From Rhizobium sp. SL86 (GTDB taxonomy: Bacteria; Pseudomonadota; Alphaproteobacteria; Rhizobiales; Rhizobiaceae), in NCBI RefSeq assembly GCF_026672545.1, contig NZ_JAPPRJ010000002.1, positions 819,001 through 883,000 of the forward strand: DNA of 64,000 bases, written 5' to 3'. Each line of letters starts with the position of its first letter. The stretch's first letter is position 1. The translations under genes and the position numbers were made by a program. Below, piece by piece: positions 45,722-54,146 of this stretch. The notes under the pieces are model-generated. The model was not told where the DNA came from and did not search any database. It saw nothing but the letters and a program-made list of their open reading frames with translations.

Positions 45722-46951
45722 GTGACACTATCGATCAAGACTGGGATCTATGCAGCAGCGCTTGTCGGCACCACCATGCTGAGCGCGATGGCGGCACATG
45801 CCGCCGACAAGGAAATCTCCTGGATCTATTGCGGCGACAAGATCGACCCGATCCATGAGAAATACATCAAGGAATGGGAAGGCAAGAATGCCGGCTGGAA
45901 GGTCACGCCGGAAGTTGTCGGCTGGGCACAGTGCCAGGACAAGGCCACCACGCTTGCCGCCGCAGGCACGCCGGTCGCCATGGCCTATGTCGGCTCGCGC
46001 ACGCTGAAGGAATTCGCCGAGAACGACCTCATCGTTCCGGTTCCGATGACAGATGCCGAAAAGAAGAGCTATTACCCGAACATCGTCGATACCGTGACCT
46101 TCGACGGCACCCAGTGGGGCGTTCCGATCGCCTTTTCCACCAAGGCGCTTTACTGGAACAAGGACCTGTTCAAGCAGGCGGGCCTTGACCCGGAAACCCC
46201 GCCGAAGACCTGGGCGGAAGAAATCGCCTTTGCCAAGCAGATCAAGGAAAAGACCGGCATTGCCGGTTACGGCCTGCCGGCCAAGACCTTCGACAACACC
46301 ATGCACCAGTTCATGCACTGGGTGTACACCAACAATGGCAAGGTGATCGATGGCGACAAGATCACCATCGACAGCCCGGAAGTTCTGGCGGCGCTGAAGG
46401 CCTACAAGGACATCACGCCCTATTCCGTCGAAGGCGCCACCGCCTACGAGCAGAACGAAATCCGCGCCATCTTCCTCGACGGCAAGGTCGGCATGATCCA
46501 GTCCGGTTCGGGGGCTGCCTCGCGCCTGAAGAAGACCAGCATCAACTGGGGCATCGCACCGCTGCCGCTCGGTCCCGCCGCCAAGGGCGAAGGCACGCTT
46601 CTGATCACCGACAGCCTTGCCGTCTTCAAGGGCTCGGGCGTCGAAGAAAAGGCGATCGAATTTGCCAAGTTCATCACCTCGCCCGGCCCGCAAGGGGAAT
46701 ACGAACTGCAGGGCGATGCCGGCCTCACACCGCTGCGCCCCTCCGCACAGGTCGATGCCTTCGTCGCCAAGGACCCCTTCTGGAAGCCGCTGATCAACGG
46801 CATCACCTATGGTGGTCCGGAACCGCTCTTCAAGGATTACAAGGGTTTCCAGAACGTGATGATCGAGATGGTCCAGTCGGTCGTCACCGGCAAGGCTGAA
46901 CCGGAAGCAGCGCTGAAGAAGGCAGCCGCCGATCTGGAGCAGTACAAATAA
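45722..46951 (+). CDS. Sugar ABC transporter substrate-binding protein (CUT1)
   Basis: This 409-residue periplasmic protein has a signal peptide (cut after AHAA, about residue 28). The mature domain has the extracellular solute-binding family 1 pattern, including GVPIAFSTKALYWNKDLFKQAGL and a late GDAGLTPLRP. The start is a GTG at 45722 with gggag seven bases upstream. It is the fourth gene of the plus operon. The likely ligand is a GlcNAc-type or related sugar, given the divergent nag genes. A terminator-like hairpin follows it. Confidence 0.92.
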   Translation: MTLSIKTGIYAAALVGTTMLSAMAAHAADKEISWIYCGDKIDPIHEKYIKEWEGKNAGWKVTPEVVGWAQCQDKATTLAAAGTPVAMAYVGSRTLKEFAENDLIVPVPMTDAEKKSYYPNIVDTVTFDGTQWGVPIAFSTKALYWNKDLFKQAGLDPETPPKTWAEEIAFAKQIKEKTGIAGYGLPAKTFDNTMHQFMHWVYTNNGKVIDGDKITIDSPEVLAALKAYKDITPYSVEGATAYEQNEIRAIFLDGKVGMIQSGSGAASRLKKTSINWGIAPLPLGPAAKGEGTLLITDSLAVFKGSGVEEKAIEFAKFITSPGPQGEYELQGDAGLTPLRPSAQVDAFVAKDPFWKPLINGITYGGPEPLFKDYKGFQNVMIEMVQSVVTGKAEPEAALKKAAADLEQYK

Positions 46952-46965
46952 GACTAGGGGAGAAG

Positions 46966-47006
46966 GGCGTGGGGTGGCGTCACCCCGCGCAGGCCCCACG
47001 CCTTTT
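46966..47006 (+). terminator. Rho-independent-like terminator/attenuator after the binding-protein gene
   Basis: GGCGTGGGG (46966-46974) pairs with CCCCACGCC (46994-47002) and is followed by TTTT. A nested GGTG..CACC can extend the stem. It lies 14 bases after the binding-protein stop codon and 50 bases before the ATPase start, so it probably lowers ATPase expression relative to the binding protein. Confidence 0.65.
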
Positions 47007-47058
47007 CCCATCCTTGTTTCGCGAAAGGCCGCTCGTTCCGGCGAACGGAGAAGATATC

Positions 47059-48183
47059 TTGGGACAGCTCAAACTCGATAAGATCCAGAAGTTCTACGGC
47101 GACTTCGAAGTGCTGAAAAGCATCGGCCTGGAGGTGAAGAATGGCGAATTCGTCGTCTTCGTCGGCCCGTCCGGCTGCGGCAAATCCACCCTGCTGCGCA
47201 TGATCGCCGGGCTCGATTCGACCAGCACCGGCGACATCCTGATCGATGGCGTGCGCGTCAACGACAAGCCGCCGGTCCAGCGCGGCATTGCGATGGTCTT
47301 CCAGTCCTATGCGCTCTACCCGCACATGACGGTGTTCGAAAACATCGCCTTTCCGCTGCGCGTCGAACGCCTGCCGGAGGAGACGATCCGCGAGAAGGTG
47401 GAGGCGGTGGCAAAGATCCTGCAGCTCGACAAAAGGCTGCATCAGAAACCGGGCATGCTGTCGGGCGGCCAGCGCCAACGTGTGGCGATCGGCCGGGCGA
47501 TCGTGCGCGAGCCGAAAATCTTCCTGTTCGACGAGCCGCTCTCGAACCTCGACGCGGCTTTGCGTGCCGACATGCGCATCGAACTCTCCAAGCTGCACCA
47601 GGACCTGAAAGCAACGATGATCTACGTCACCCACGACCAGGTGGAGGCGATGACCATGGCCGACCGGATCGTGGTGCTGAATGCCGGCGAAATTGCCCAG
47701 GTGGGCGCGCCGCTGGAGCTCTATCACAAGCCGCAGAACCTGTTCGTCGCGGGTTTCATCGGCAATCCGAAGATGAATTTCATGCCGGTCACCTGCACGG
47801 CGACCGATGAGCATGGCGTCACGGTGTCTTATGCCGGACAGAGCGTGACGCTGCCGGTTGCGGCGCGGCCGGATCTTGTCGGCCAGACGCTGACGCTCGG
47901 CATTCGCCCCGAACATCTGAGCCTCGGCAGCGGCGATCTCACCGTCACCGTGACCCCGTCTGTCATCGAACGGCTCGGGGTCAACACCGTTGCCTATGCC
48001 GCCCTGCCGAGTGGCGAGAATTATTGCGCGCTGCTTCCGGGATCAGCGCCGGTCAGGGTCGGCGCGCCAATGCAGACCGGTATCCGCGCCACCGACTGCC
48101 ATCTCTTCGACGGCAAAGGCCAAGCATTCGAGCGGCGGGTGGACTGGCAGACACTCGATAGACCGGCGGTTACCGCCGCGTGA
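47059..48183 (+). CDS. Sugar ABC transporter ATP-binding protein (MsmK/UgpC/SmoK type)
   Basis: This 374-residue ATPase starts at a TTG (47059), chosen because the family N-terminus GQLKLDKIQKFYG begins there and ggag lies 8 bases upstream; no ATG fits. Walker A is GPSGCGKST near 36-44, signature LSGGQRQR near 135-142, and Walker B IFLFDEP near 154-160. The C-terminal ~130 residues form the regulatory TOBE/OB domain typical of CUT1 ATPases (GIRPEHL). It follows the hairpin at 46966 and ends the importer operon, convergent with the AraC gene. Confidence 0.93.
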   Translation: MGQLKLDKIQKFYGDFEVLKSIGLEVKNGEFVVFVGPSGCGKSTLLRMIAGLDSTSTGDILIDGVRVNDKPPVQRGIAMVFQSYALYPHMTVFENIAFPLRVERLPEETIREKVEAVAKILQLDKRLHQKPGMLSGGQRQRVAIGRAIVREPKIFLFDEPLSNLDAALRADMRIELSKLHQDLKATMIYVTHDQVEAMTMADRIVVLNAGEIAQVGAPLELYHKPQNLFVAGFIGNPKMNFMPVTCTATDEHGVTVSYAGQSVTLPVAARPDLVGQTLTLGIRPEHLSLGSGDLTVTVTPSVIERLGVNTVAYAALPSGENYCALLPGSAPVRVGAPMQTGIRATDCHLFDGKGQAFERRVDWQTLDRPAVTAA

Positions 48184-48205
48184 CGTCTCCGCGGTCTGCC
48201 TACCT

Positions 48206-49033
48206 TCAGGCGGACTGCGCTTTCAGATAGGTGCTCGGCGAGCGGCCGAGCATACGGCGGAACATGGTGGAGAAGGCAGCGATATTGTCGTAACCGGCAT
48301 CGAGCGCCACCGTCGTCACCGGTTCGCCTTCCGCGAGCCGCGGCAGCGAGGCGAGCAGGCACGCCTGCTGGCGCCAGGTGACGAAGCTGATGCCGGTCTC
48401 GGCGCGGAAATGCCGGGTGAAGGAGCGCCGCGCCAGCCCCAGTCTTTGCGCCCATTCATCGATGCTGGTGCGCGCCGAGGGCGCTTTCAGAAAGTCCCGG
48501 CAGAGTTTGGCAAGCCTGCGGTCGCTCGGAAAGGGCAGCCCCAGTGGCCGGACCGGCAGATGCGGAAATTCATCGAGCAATAGCTCGCTGACCAGCGACA
48601 GCCGACGCTCCGTCATCGGCCGCGCCTCCACCGCCACCAGTTCGCCGATCAGGGTCTGCGCCAGCGGCGTCACCTCCACCACCCGCGGCTGGCCGGCCGT
48701 TTCGCCCGGCAGATCGACATAGACCGACTGCATCTCGACATCGCTCACCATCTCGGCCGAATGTTCAGTTGCGGCGGGAATGATCAGCGCATGGCCGGGC
48801 GGGATCATCCAGCGACGGTCACCGGTCGACACCAGCACGATGCCGCGCCGCGCAAACCAGAGCTGCGTGCGGCTGTGCGAATGGCGCGGAACGGCAAGAC
48901 CGGTTGGATAGGTGCGCGCCAGCGCGATCACCGGTTCGTTCGCCTGCTCCAGCCAGTGCAGACTTTCGACATGGTGATCACGCCGAGTCTCGCCCGCCGC
49001 TATCGTCAGATCCAGAACTCGCATTTGGCCCAT
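48206..49033 (-). CDS. AraC-family transcriptional regulator
   Basis: This 275-residue protein has an N-terminal cupin-like domain (HSHSRTQLWFARRG, about 52-65, with IPPGHALIIPAATEHSAEM after it) and a C-terminal pair of helix-turn-helix motifs (LARRSFTRHFRAETG and AGYDNIAAFSTMFRRMLGRSP, about 200-270). An ATG at 49033 or 49024 could start it; neither has a strong Shine-Dalgarno. It is divergent from the Fsr-like efflux gene with a 118-base gap, a typical local regulator arrangement. The effector is unknown. Confidence 0.9.
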   Translation of the reverse strand: MGQMRVLDLTIAAGETRRDHHVESLHWLEQANEPVIALARTYPTGLAVPRHSHSRTQLWFARRGIVLVSTGDRRWMIPPGHALIIPAATEHSAEMVSDVEMQSVYVDLPGETAGQPRVVEVTPLAQTLIGELVAVEARPMTERRLSLVSELLLDEFPHLPVRPLGLPFPSDRRLAKLCRDFLKAPSARTSIDEWAQRLGLARRSFTRHFRAETGISFVTWRQQACLLASLPRLAEGEPVTTVALDAGYDNIAAFSTMFRRMLGRSPSTYLKAQSA

Positions 49034-49151
49034 TCACGAAAGAAATCGACCACAACACAAATGCGGGCCAGCCACAAGCCGATTATGACACGGGTAAAAC
49101 CGACCGGCGCAACCGGCCGCACAAAAACAGACAAGACGAGGAACACCAGGG

Positions 49152-50354
49152 ATGGCCACTGTCGCCGCCGCGGGGCACCCGGTCGAACGGACCGCCTTTT
49201 CCATCATTTTTGCCGCCAGCTTCTGCCACATGCTGAACGACATCATGCAGTCGCTGCTGACCTCGCTCTATCCGCTCTTGAAGGAGAATTACGCACTCGA
49301 TTTCGTGCAGATCGGGCTGCTCACTTTCGCCTTCCAGGTAACGGCCTCGTTGCTGCAGCCGGCTGTCGGCGTGGTGACCGACCGCTGGCCGATGCCATTT
49401 TCGCTGCCGGCAGCGATGCTCTCCACCTGTGCCGGGCTGATCACGCTTGCCTTTGCCCACCACTTTTCCGTTCTCGTACTCGGCGCCTGCCTGATCGGCA
49501 TCGGCTCGGCGATCTTTCATCCGGAAGCCTCACGCGTCGCCCGGCTCGCCTCCGGCGGTCGCCATGGTTTTGCGCAATCCTTCTTCCAGGTTGGCGGCAA
49601 TACCGGAACGGCGATCGGCCCGCTGCTCGCCGCCTTCATCGTCATTCCGCATGGCCAGTCCTCCCTCGGCTGGTTTTCGCTGATCGCGCTTTTAGGCTTC
49701 GCGGTGCTCTCCGGCGTCAGCGTCTGGTACATGCGCCACCGCCGTTCGACCGCGGGGCGGCCGCAGCCGAGCCGCACGCTGCCGCTGCCCGGGCGCCAGG
49801 TGGCGATGACACTCCTCATCCTTGTCATCCTGGTCGCGACGAAAAACGCCTATCTTGCGAGCCTCTCCAGCTATTTTACCTTCTACACGATCCACCGTTT
49901 CGGCGTGGACGTGCAGCAGGCACAGATCCTGCTCTTCCTGTTCCTCGGCGCCTCGGCCGCCGGCGTCTTTTTCGGCGGGCCGATCGGCGACCGGTTCGGC
50001 TCACGCAGCGTCATCTGGTTCTCGATCCTCGGCGTCATCCCATTTGCGCTGATGCTGCCCTATGCCAACCTGTTCTGGACCTGCGTGCTCGTGGTGGTGA
50101 TCGGCCTCATTTTCTCCTCGGCCTTTTCCGCCATCGTCGTTTTTGCCCAGGAACTGGTGCCGGGCCGCGTCGGCATGATCGCCGGCCTGTTCTTCGGGTT
50201 CGCCTTCGGCTTCGGCGGCCTGGGTGCGGCAGTGCTCGGCCTGTTTGCCGACCGGCACGGCATCGAATTCGTCTACAATCTCTGCTCCTACCTGCCGCTG
50301 CTCGGCTTGCTGACAGTGCTCCTGCCGCGCCTGCCTGGCCATCAACGCGCCTGA
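49152..50354 (+). CDS. MFS efflux transporter, fosmidomycin-resistance (Fsr) type
   Basis: This 400-residue protein has 12 predicted helices. The Fsr signature region SFCHMLNDIMQSLLTSLYPLL is near residues 23-43, followed by VVTDRWP (motif A-like) and GIGSAIFHPEASRVARLASGG. E. coli Fsr exports fosmidomycin, and other members export diverse small molecules. The ATG at 49152 follows a weak gaaca.. leader. It is divergent from the AraC gene, which probably controls it. Confidence 0.9.
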   Translation: MATVAAAGHPVERTAFSIIFAASFCHMLNDIMQSLLTSLYPLLKENYALDFVQIGLLTFAFQVTASLLQPAVGVVTDRWPMPFSLPAAMLSTCAGLITLAFAHHFSVLVLGACLIGIGSAIFHPEASRVARLASGGRHGFAQSFFQVGGNTGTAIGPLLAAFIVIPHGQSSLGWFSLIALLGFAVLSGVSVWYMRHRRSTAGRPQPSRTLPLPGRQVAMTLLILVILVATKNAYLASLSSYFTFYTIHRFGVDVQQAQILLFLFLGASAAGVFFGGPIGDRFGSRSVIWFSILGVIPFALMLPYANLFWTCVLVVVIGLIFSSAFSAIVVFAQELVPGRVGMIAGLFFGFAFGFGGLGAAVLGLFADRHGIEFVYNLCSYLPLLGLLTVLLPRLPGHQRA

Positions 50355-50511
50355 CACCGGGACTCCGCACAGACTGATTTCACGCCTTCGTGATTGGATC
50401 GTGATCGCCTGGAGTGTCGACGCCCGCAACATTTGCAATCCTCTCCGGTTCGCCCACCGAGCGTCAATAAAGGCGCTCGACGCTGAAGAGAAACCAAGAG
50501 AGGAGACAACC

Positions 50512-50700
50512 ATGCTGGACAAGGTTGTGACCAAGCTTGCTGCCTCTGCCCTCGCCGTGGCGGTACAGGCGATCTCGAACGCCGACCTGGCCTGTGCCAT
50601 CGGTGAGAGCGAATAGGACGCCGGTCTTGCCGCAGACCAGGACGCCAACAGTTTCAACGTGATCGAAGAGCCGGAATTCGGCGTGTCGGCGACGACATGA
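50512..50700 (+). pseudogene. Small ORF interrupted by an in-frame amber codon
   Basis: A strong ribosome-binding site (gaggagac) lies 4 bases before an ATG at 50512. The frame runs 34 codons to a TAG (50614-50616), then continues open for 27 more codons in the same phase to a TGA (50698-50700). The first part has an Ala/Val-rich hydrophobic stretch (LAASALAVAVQAI), perhaps a weak secretion or membrane signal; the second part is acidic. The continuing reading frame suggests a 62-residue protein broken by one nonsense change, or a sequencing error. A true 34-residue product is also possible. I do not recognise the protein. Confidence 0.45.
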
Positions 50701-50876
50701 ACGGTGGCGGCTGTCCGACATTTGGCGCAGGCGTCCGCCCGCTTGGGCATCGGGTATCGCACCTGGCCGCAGCCTTCCCCAGGCACAGATGACCGGCCCA
50801 GCCGGTCTTTCACCCCCAAAAAACGTCAACTCAACCACCTGCGCCATTGTGACGGCGCATACCGAAAGGAAAGACC

Positions 50877-51221
50877 ATGATGAAGCTACTTGCAGCCACC
50901 TTCGCCTCCGCCCTGCTGGCCGCCCCGGCCTTTGCGCAGTCCGGAAACAGCACGTCCGGCAGCAGCACGTCCGGAAGCGGGAGCAGCACATCGAGCGGCT
51001 CGAATGCCCAGTCTTCCGGCGGCGCCCTGCAGCAGAGCAAGGTGCGCGACCAGTTGACCAAGGCCGGATTTGAAGATGTCGAAATCCTCGACGCTTCTTA
51101 CCTCGTGCGGGCTCAGACCAGCGAAGGCAATACGGTGCTGATGGTCATCGATCCGCCGATGTCCGGTGCCTCTGATCAGTCGTCCTCCTCGTCCTCCGGC
51201 TCGCAGAAAAGCAATCCCTGA
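50877..51221 (+). CDS. Small secreted Ser/Gly-rich protein with PepSY-like core
   Basis: This 114-residue protein has a signal peptide (LLAATFASALLAAPAFA, cut after residue ~21), a low-complexity Ser/Gly/Thr stretch (about 22-50), a compact core (KVRDQLTKAGFEDVEILDAS..LVRAQTSEGNTVLMVIDPP, about 55-97) and a Ser-rich tail. The core resembles small PepSY/BON-like periplasmic domains, but this is a loose likeness. An aagga ribosome-binding site precedes the ATG. It stands alone; function is unknown. Confidence 0.75.
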   Translation: MMKLLAATFASALLAAPAFAQSGNSTSGSSTSGSGSSTSSGSNAQSSGGALQQSKVRDQLTKAGFEDVEILDASYLVRAQTSEGNTVLMVIDPPMSGASDQSSSSSSGSQKSNP

Positions 51222-51856
51222 CCTTGACGCGCCAGCGGCCGGATTTAGCCGGTCGCTGGCGTTTTGGCGTCCCGCCCGCAGCGATATCCACGTGCAGAAG
51301 CACTGCCGTGGCGAAGGATCATCCGACCGGGGCGCTGAAAGCGGCCTCGTCAGGGTCGTTGTTTCTTCCCACCGCCGTTCCCTGCGTCCACCCTCGTTGG
51401 ATGACGCGTGCAGACTAAGGCGGGTGCGCCTCCTCAACTCCTCCATTCCCCAGCGCGCCGCATGAGGCACATCCAACGCGCCTGCACTCCACCCGGTCGC
51501 ACCAGGATCGCAGCCAAATGCCGCCGTTGATCAAGATGATCCTCGACGAAACGACGGGGGCACCGGGAGAGGAGGAGATGCGGAAAATCGACGCAGGGTT
51601 GGAGGAGGACTATAAGAAGACCATGTACTAGACAGGCTGTTACGCCACTCGATGCAGTTCTTCGCCCCGCGTCACGAGTAAAAGGACTGCTGTCGTCCGG
51701 ACACCTGGCGTCTGAACAATGGTGCACCTGCCACGCAGGTCGATGCCATCCGCACCAACCATCAGCGAAGGCTCACTGTCGCGTCCAAGCCCCGCTTTGA
51801 AGATAACAGACGGCGGCACCTCCAAATGCTGTATTCGAGGCAACCGCATTCGGTCT
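51222..51856. other. Gene-poor stretch with possible gene remnants
   Basis: No complete gene is supported over 635 bases. A 37-codon plus-strand frame (51518-51631) ends in a coding-looking acidic/basic stretch (EEEMRKIDAGLEEDYKKTMY). A minus-strand frame reading into the region just after the glycerate kinase gene (about 51640-51840) has a plausible protein-like tail (LLLVTRGEELHRVA). Neither has a start context that convinces me. Both could be relics of deleted genes. Confidence 0.35.
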
Positions 51857-53128
51857 TCAGCCCGTGAGCGGGGGCTCCACCAGAATGGCGCGGAAGTCAT
51901 TGACGTTGGTGAGCGTGGGGCCCGTGACGACTTGCGCGTCGAGGGCTGCGAAGAAGGAATGGGCATCGTTTCGCTGGAGCGCCCGGCGCGGATGGACTCC
52001 GCGTTCTGCCGCTCTCTTTAACAAGTCAGGTCCGATGACGGCACCGGCCACTTCGGCGGCCCCGTCCACACCGTCCGTGTCGCATGCGATTGCGTGGATA
52101 CCTGCCGCGCCGTCGAGCGCCAAAGCAAGCGCCAGACAGAATTCGGCGTTCGGACCGCCGATGCCGTCGCCACGGCGGGTAACGGTGAGTTCACCGCCAG
52201 ACAGAAGCAGGATCGGCTGATCCCCCGTCTTCATGCCCGCCTGCACAGCACGCGCCTCTTGTGCCTGAGCCTCAGCGACCAGCCGCGCCTCCCCTTCGAG
52301 CGCATCTCCGAGGAGGCGCACCTCGCAACCGGCTTCGCGGGCAAGAGCTGCGGCAGCTTGCAGCGATTGCCGGGGCGCGGCATAGATGACGTTGTGGACA
52401 CGCGCCAGGCGCGGATCGTCTGGCTGCACGACACCGGAGCCATGAGACAGTGCCTCGCGGACCGAGGCCGGCACCTCGACATTCCACCGATCGATCACGG
52501 CCAGAGCCTCGTTCGGGCTCGTGGGATCGCCGACGGTGGGACCAGAACCGATGTAAGCCGGATCGTCTCCGGGAACGTCCGAGATGATCAGCGCCAGCAG
52601 TTCTGCCGGCCAGGCTGCGGTGGCCAATTGTCCGCCCTTCACCCGGCTCAGATGTTTGCGCACCGTATTCATCCGGTCGATCGGCGCGCCGGAGGCAAGC
52701 AGCGCCTGATTGACCGCCTGCTTCTCCGCCAATGAGACACCCTCCACGGGTTGGGTGAGCAGCGCTGAAGCCCCTCCGGAGATGAGCGCCAGAACGAAAT
52801 CAGCCTCGCCGGTCGTTTCGAGCAAAGCGATCATGCGGGCTGTCGCTTCGAGCCCCGCCTGATCGGGGACCGGGTGGGCGGCCTCGACGATCTCGATACC
52901 CCGACACGGGCGCGCATATCCGTAGCGCGTAATGACGAGGCCTTCACAGGGACCCCAGGCCGCCTCTACAGCTTCGGCCATGCGTGCACTCGCCTTGCCC
53001 GCACCAACGACGATGACCCGCCCCTCCGGTTTGTCCGGCAGGAAATCCCTGAGCGATCGCATCGGGTCTGCGACCTCGACGGCCCGGTCGAACAGGCGTC
53101 GGAGAAAGAGCTCCGGTCGATCGATCAT
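51857..53128 (-). CDS. ttuD: Glycerate kinase, MOFRL/TtuD family (glycerate 2-kinase)
   Basis: This 423-residue enzyme phosphorylates D-glycerate to 2-phosphoglycerate. Family patterns are VVGAGKASARMAEAVE near 33-48, LISGGASALL near 118-127, GSGPTVGDPTSP, and the C-terminal MOFRL part (ACDTDGVDGAAEVAG). The family is often annotated as hydroxypyruvate reductase. The ATG at 53128 overlaps the LacI stop codon (ATGA) and has a gaggga ribosome-binding site; the longer frame shadows lacI. It is the last gene of the catabolic operon and links its product to lower glycolysis. Confidence 0.92.
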   Translation of the reverse strand: MIDRPELFLRRLFDRAVEVADPMRSLRDFLPDKPEGRVIVVGAGKASARMAEAVEAAWGPCEGLVITRYGYARPCRGIEIVEAAHPVPDQAGLEATARMIALLETTGEADFVLALISGGASALLTQPVEGVSLAEKQAVNQALLASGAPIDRMNTVRKHLSRVKGGQLATAAWPAELLALIISDVPGDDPAYIGSGPTVGDPTSPNEALAVIDRWNVEVPASVREALSHGSGVVQPDDPRLARVHNVIYAAPRQSLQAAAALAREAGCEVRLLGDALEGEARLVAEAQAQEARAVQAGMKTGDQPILLLSGGELTVTRRGDGIGGPNAEFCLALALALDGAAGIHAIACDTDGVDGAAEVAGAVIGPDLLKRAAERGVHPRRALQRNDAHSFFAALDAQVVTGPTLTNVNDFRAILVEPPLTG

Positions 53129-54141
53129 GGAACGTCCCTCACACCGCTCGTATCCCGGATCACCAACTCCACCGGCGTTACGATTTCCGGCTGCGGGCGT
53201 TTGCCCTCTTCGAGCCAGGCCAGAACCGTGGCGGCAATAGATCGCCCGAACTCCGCAATCCCGCAATGGACCGTCGAGAGGGCTGGAAATACCTGGCTGC
53301 ATTCCTCGATATCATCGAAGCCGACCATCCGGAAGTCGTGCCCCACGGCGCGGTTCAGCTTTGCGAATCCCGACAGCATACCGAGCGCCACCAGATCGTT
53401 GAAACAGATTGCCGCATCGATCTCTGGATGCGTCTGCGCCAATTCTTCGGCGGCTTCGCGACCGAAGGCACGGCTCGCCCTGCCCGACAGGACGAAAGGT
53501 TCCATACCGGCATCAGCCAGAGCCTCGAAATAACCCGCCATGCGCTCCCGCGTGACGGCGCGGTCTGCAAGTCCTCCGACAAAGGCGATCCTTCCCGCCT
53601 GAACCGACAGGAGGTGTCTTGCAGCGAGAAGGCTGCCCAGGCGATAGTCGGGTGCGGCGAAGGGAAACTGTGCAACCCGGGGGTCGACCTTGCGGAGCAC
53701 CTGCATCGTGGGAATTGCGCCGCGTGCGATGGCATCGAAGGTGCCACCTTCATCGCCATAGGCCGGCGACAGCACGAGGGCGGAAACGCCGTGCTCGATC
53801 ATGGCCCCGACCACCTGCGCCTGGACTGCCGGATCCTCATCGGTATTCGCGACCACCGTTGCATAACCGCGCTGGGACAAGGCCATCTGCAGCGAAGTGG
53901 CGAACTCGGTGAAAAACGGGTTGCGGAGATCGTTGATGACAAGTCCGATCAGACCGACATTCGAGGAGCGGAGGTTGGCGGCCGCTCGGTTGTAGACATA
54001 ACCGACCGTATCCATAGCTTCGCGCACCAGGCGGCGCGTTTCCTCTTTGACCAGCGGACTGTTCTGCAAAACGAGGCTGACGGTGGATTTGGAAATCCCT
54101 GCCACGCGCGCCACATCGATGATCGTCGGCCGACGCTCCAT
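53125..54141 (-). CDS. LacI-family transcriptional regulator
   Basis: This 338-residue protein has the LacI helix-turn-helix and hinge (PTIIDVARVAGISKSTVSLVL, then VGYVYNRAAANLRSS) and a periplasmic-binding-protein-like effector domain. The ATG at 54141 is preferred over an in-frame TTG at 54150. It lies inside the operon, overlapping the DUF993 gene upstream by a few bases and the glycerate kinase gene downstream. It probably represses this operon and responds to a sugar or its breakdown product. The operon promoter lies beyond the right edge or before the binding-protein gene. Confidence 0.92.
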   Translation of the reverse strand: MERRPTIIDVARVAGISKSTVSLVLQNSPLVKEETRRLVREAMDTVGYVYNRAAANLRSSNVGLIGLVINDLRNPFFTEFATSLQMALSQRGYATVVANTDEDPAVQAQVVGAMIEHGVSALVLSPAYGDEGGTFDAIARGAIPTMQVLRKVDPRVAQFPFAAPDYRLGSLLAARHLLSVQAGRIAFVGGLADRAVTRERMAGYFEALADAGMEPFVLSGRASRAFGREAAEELAQTHPEIDAAICFNDLVALGMLSGFAKLNRAVGHDFRMVGFDDIEECSQVFPALSTVHCGIAEFGRSIAATVLAWLEEGKRPQPEIVTPVELVIRDTSGVRDVP

Positions 54142-54146
54142 GCCCT

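Noticed and set aside
51434..51727. 97-codon minus-strand ORF
   Set aside because: Cys/His/Arg-rich with no motif or Shine-Dalgarno; noted only as part of the gene-poor stretch.
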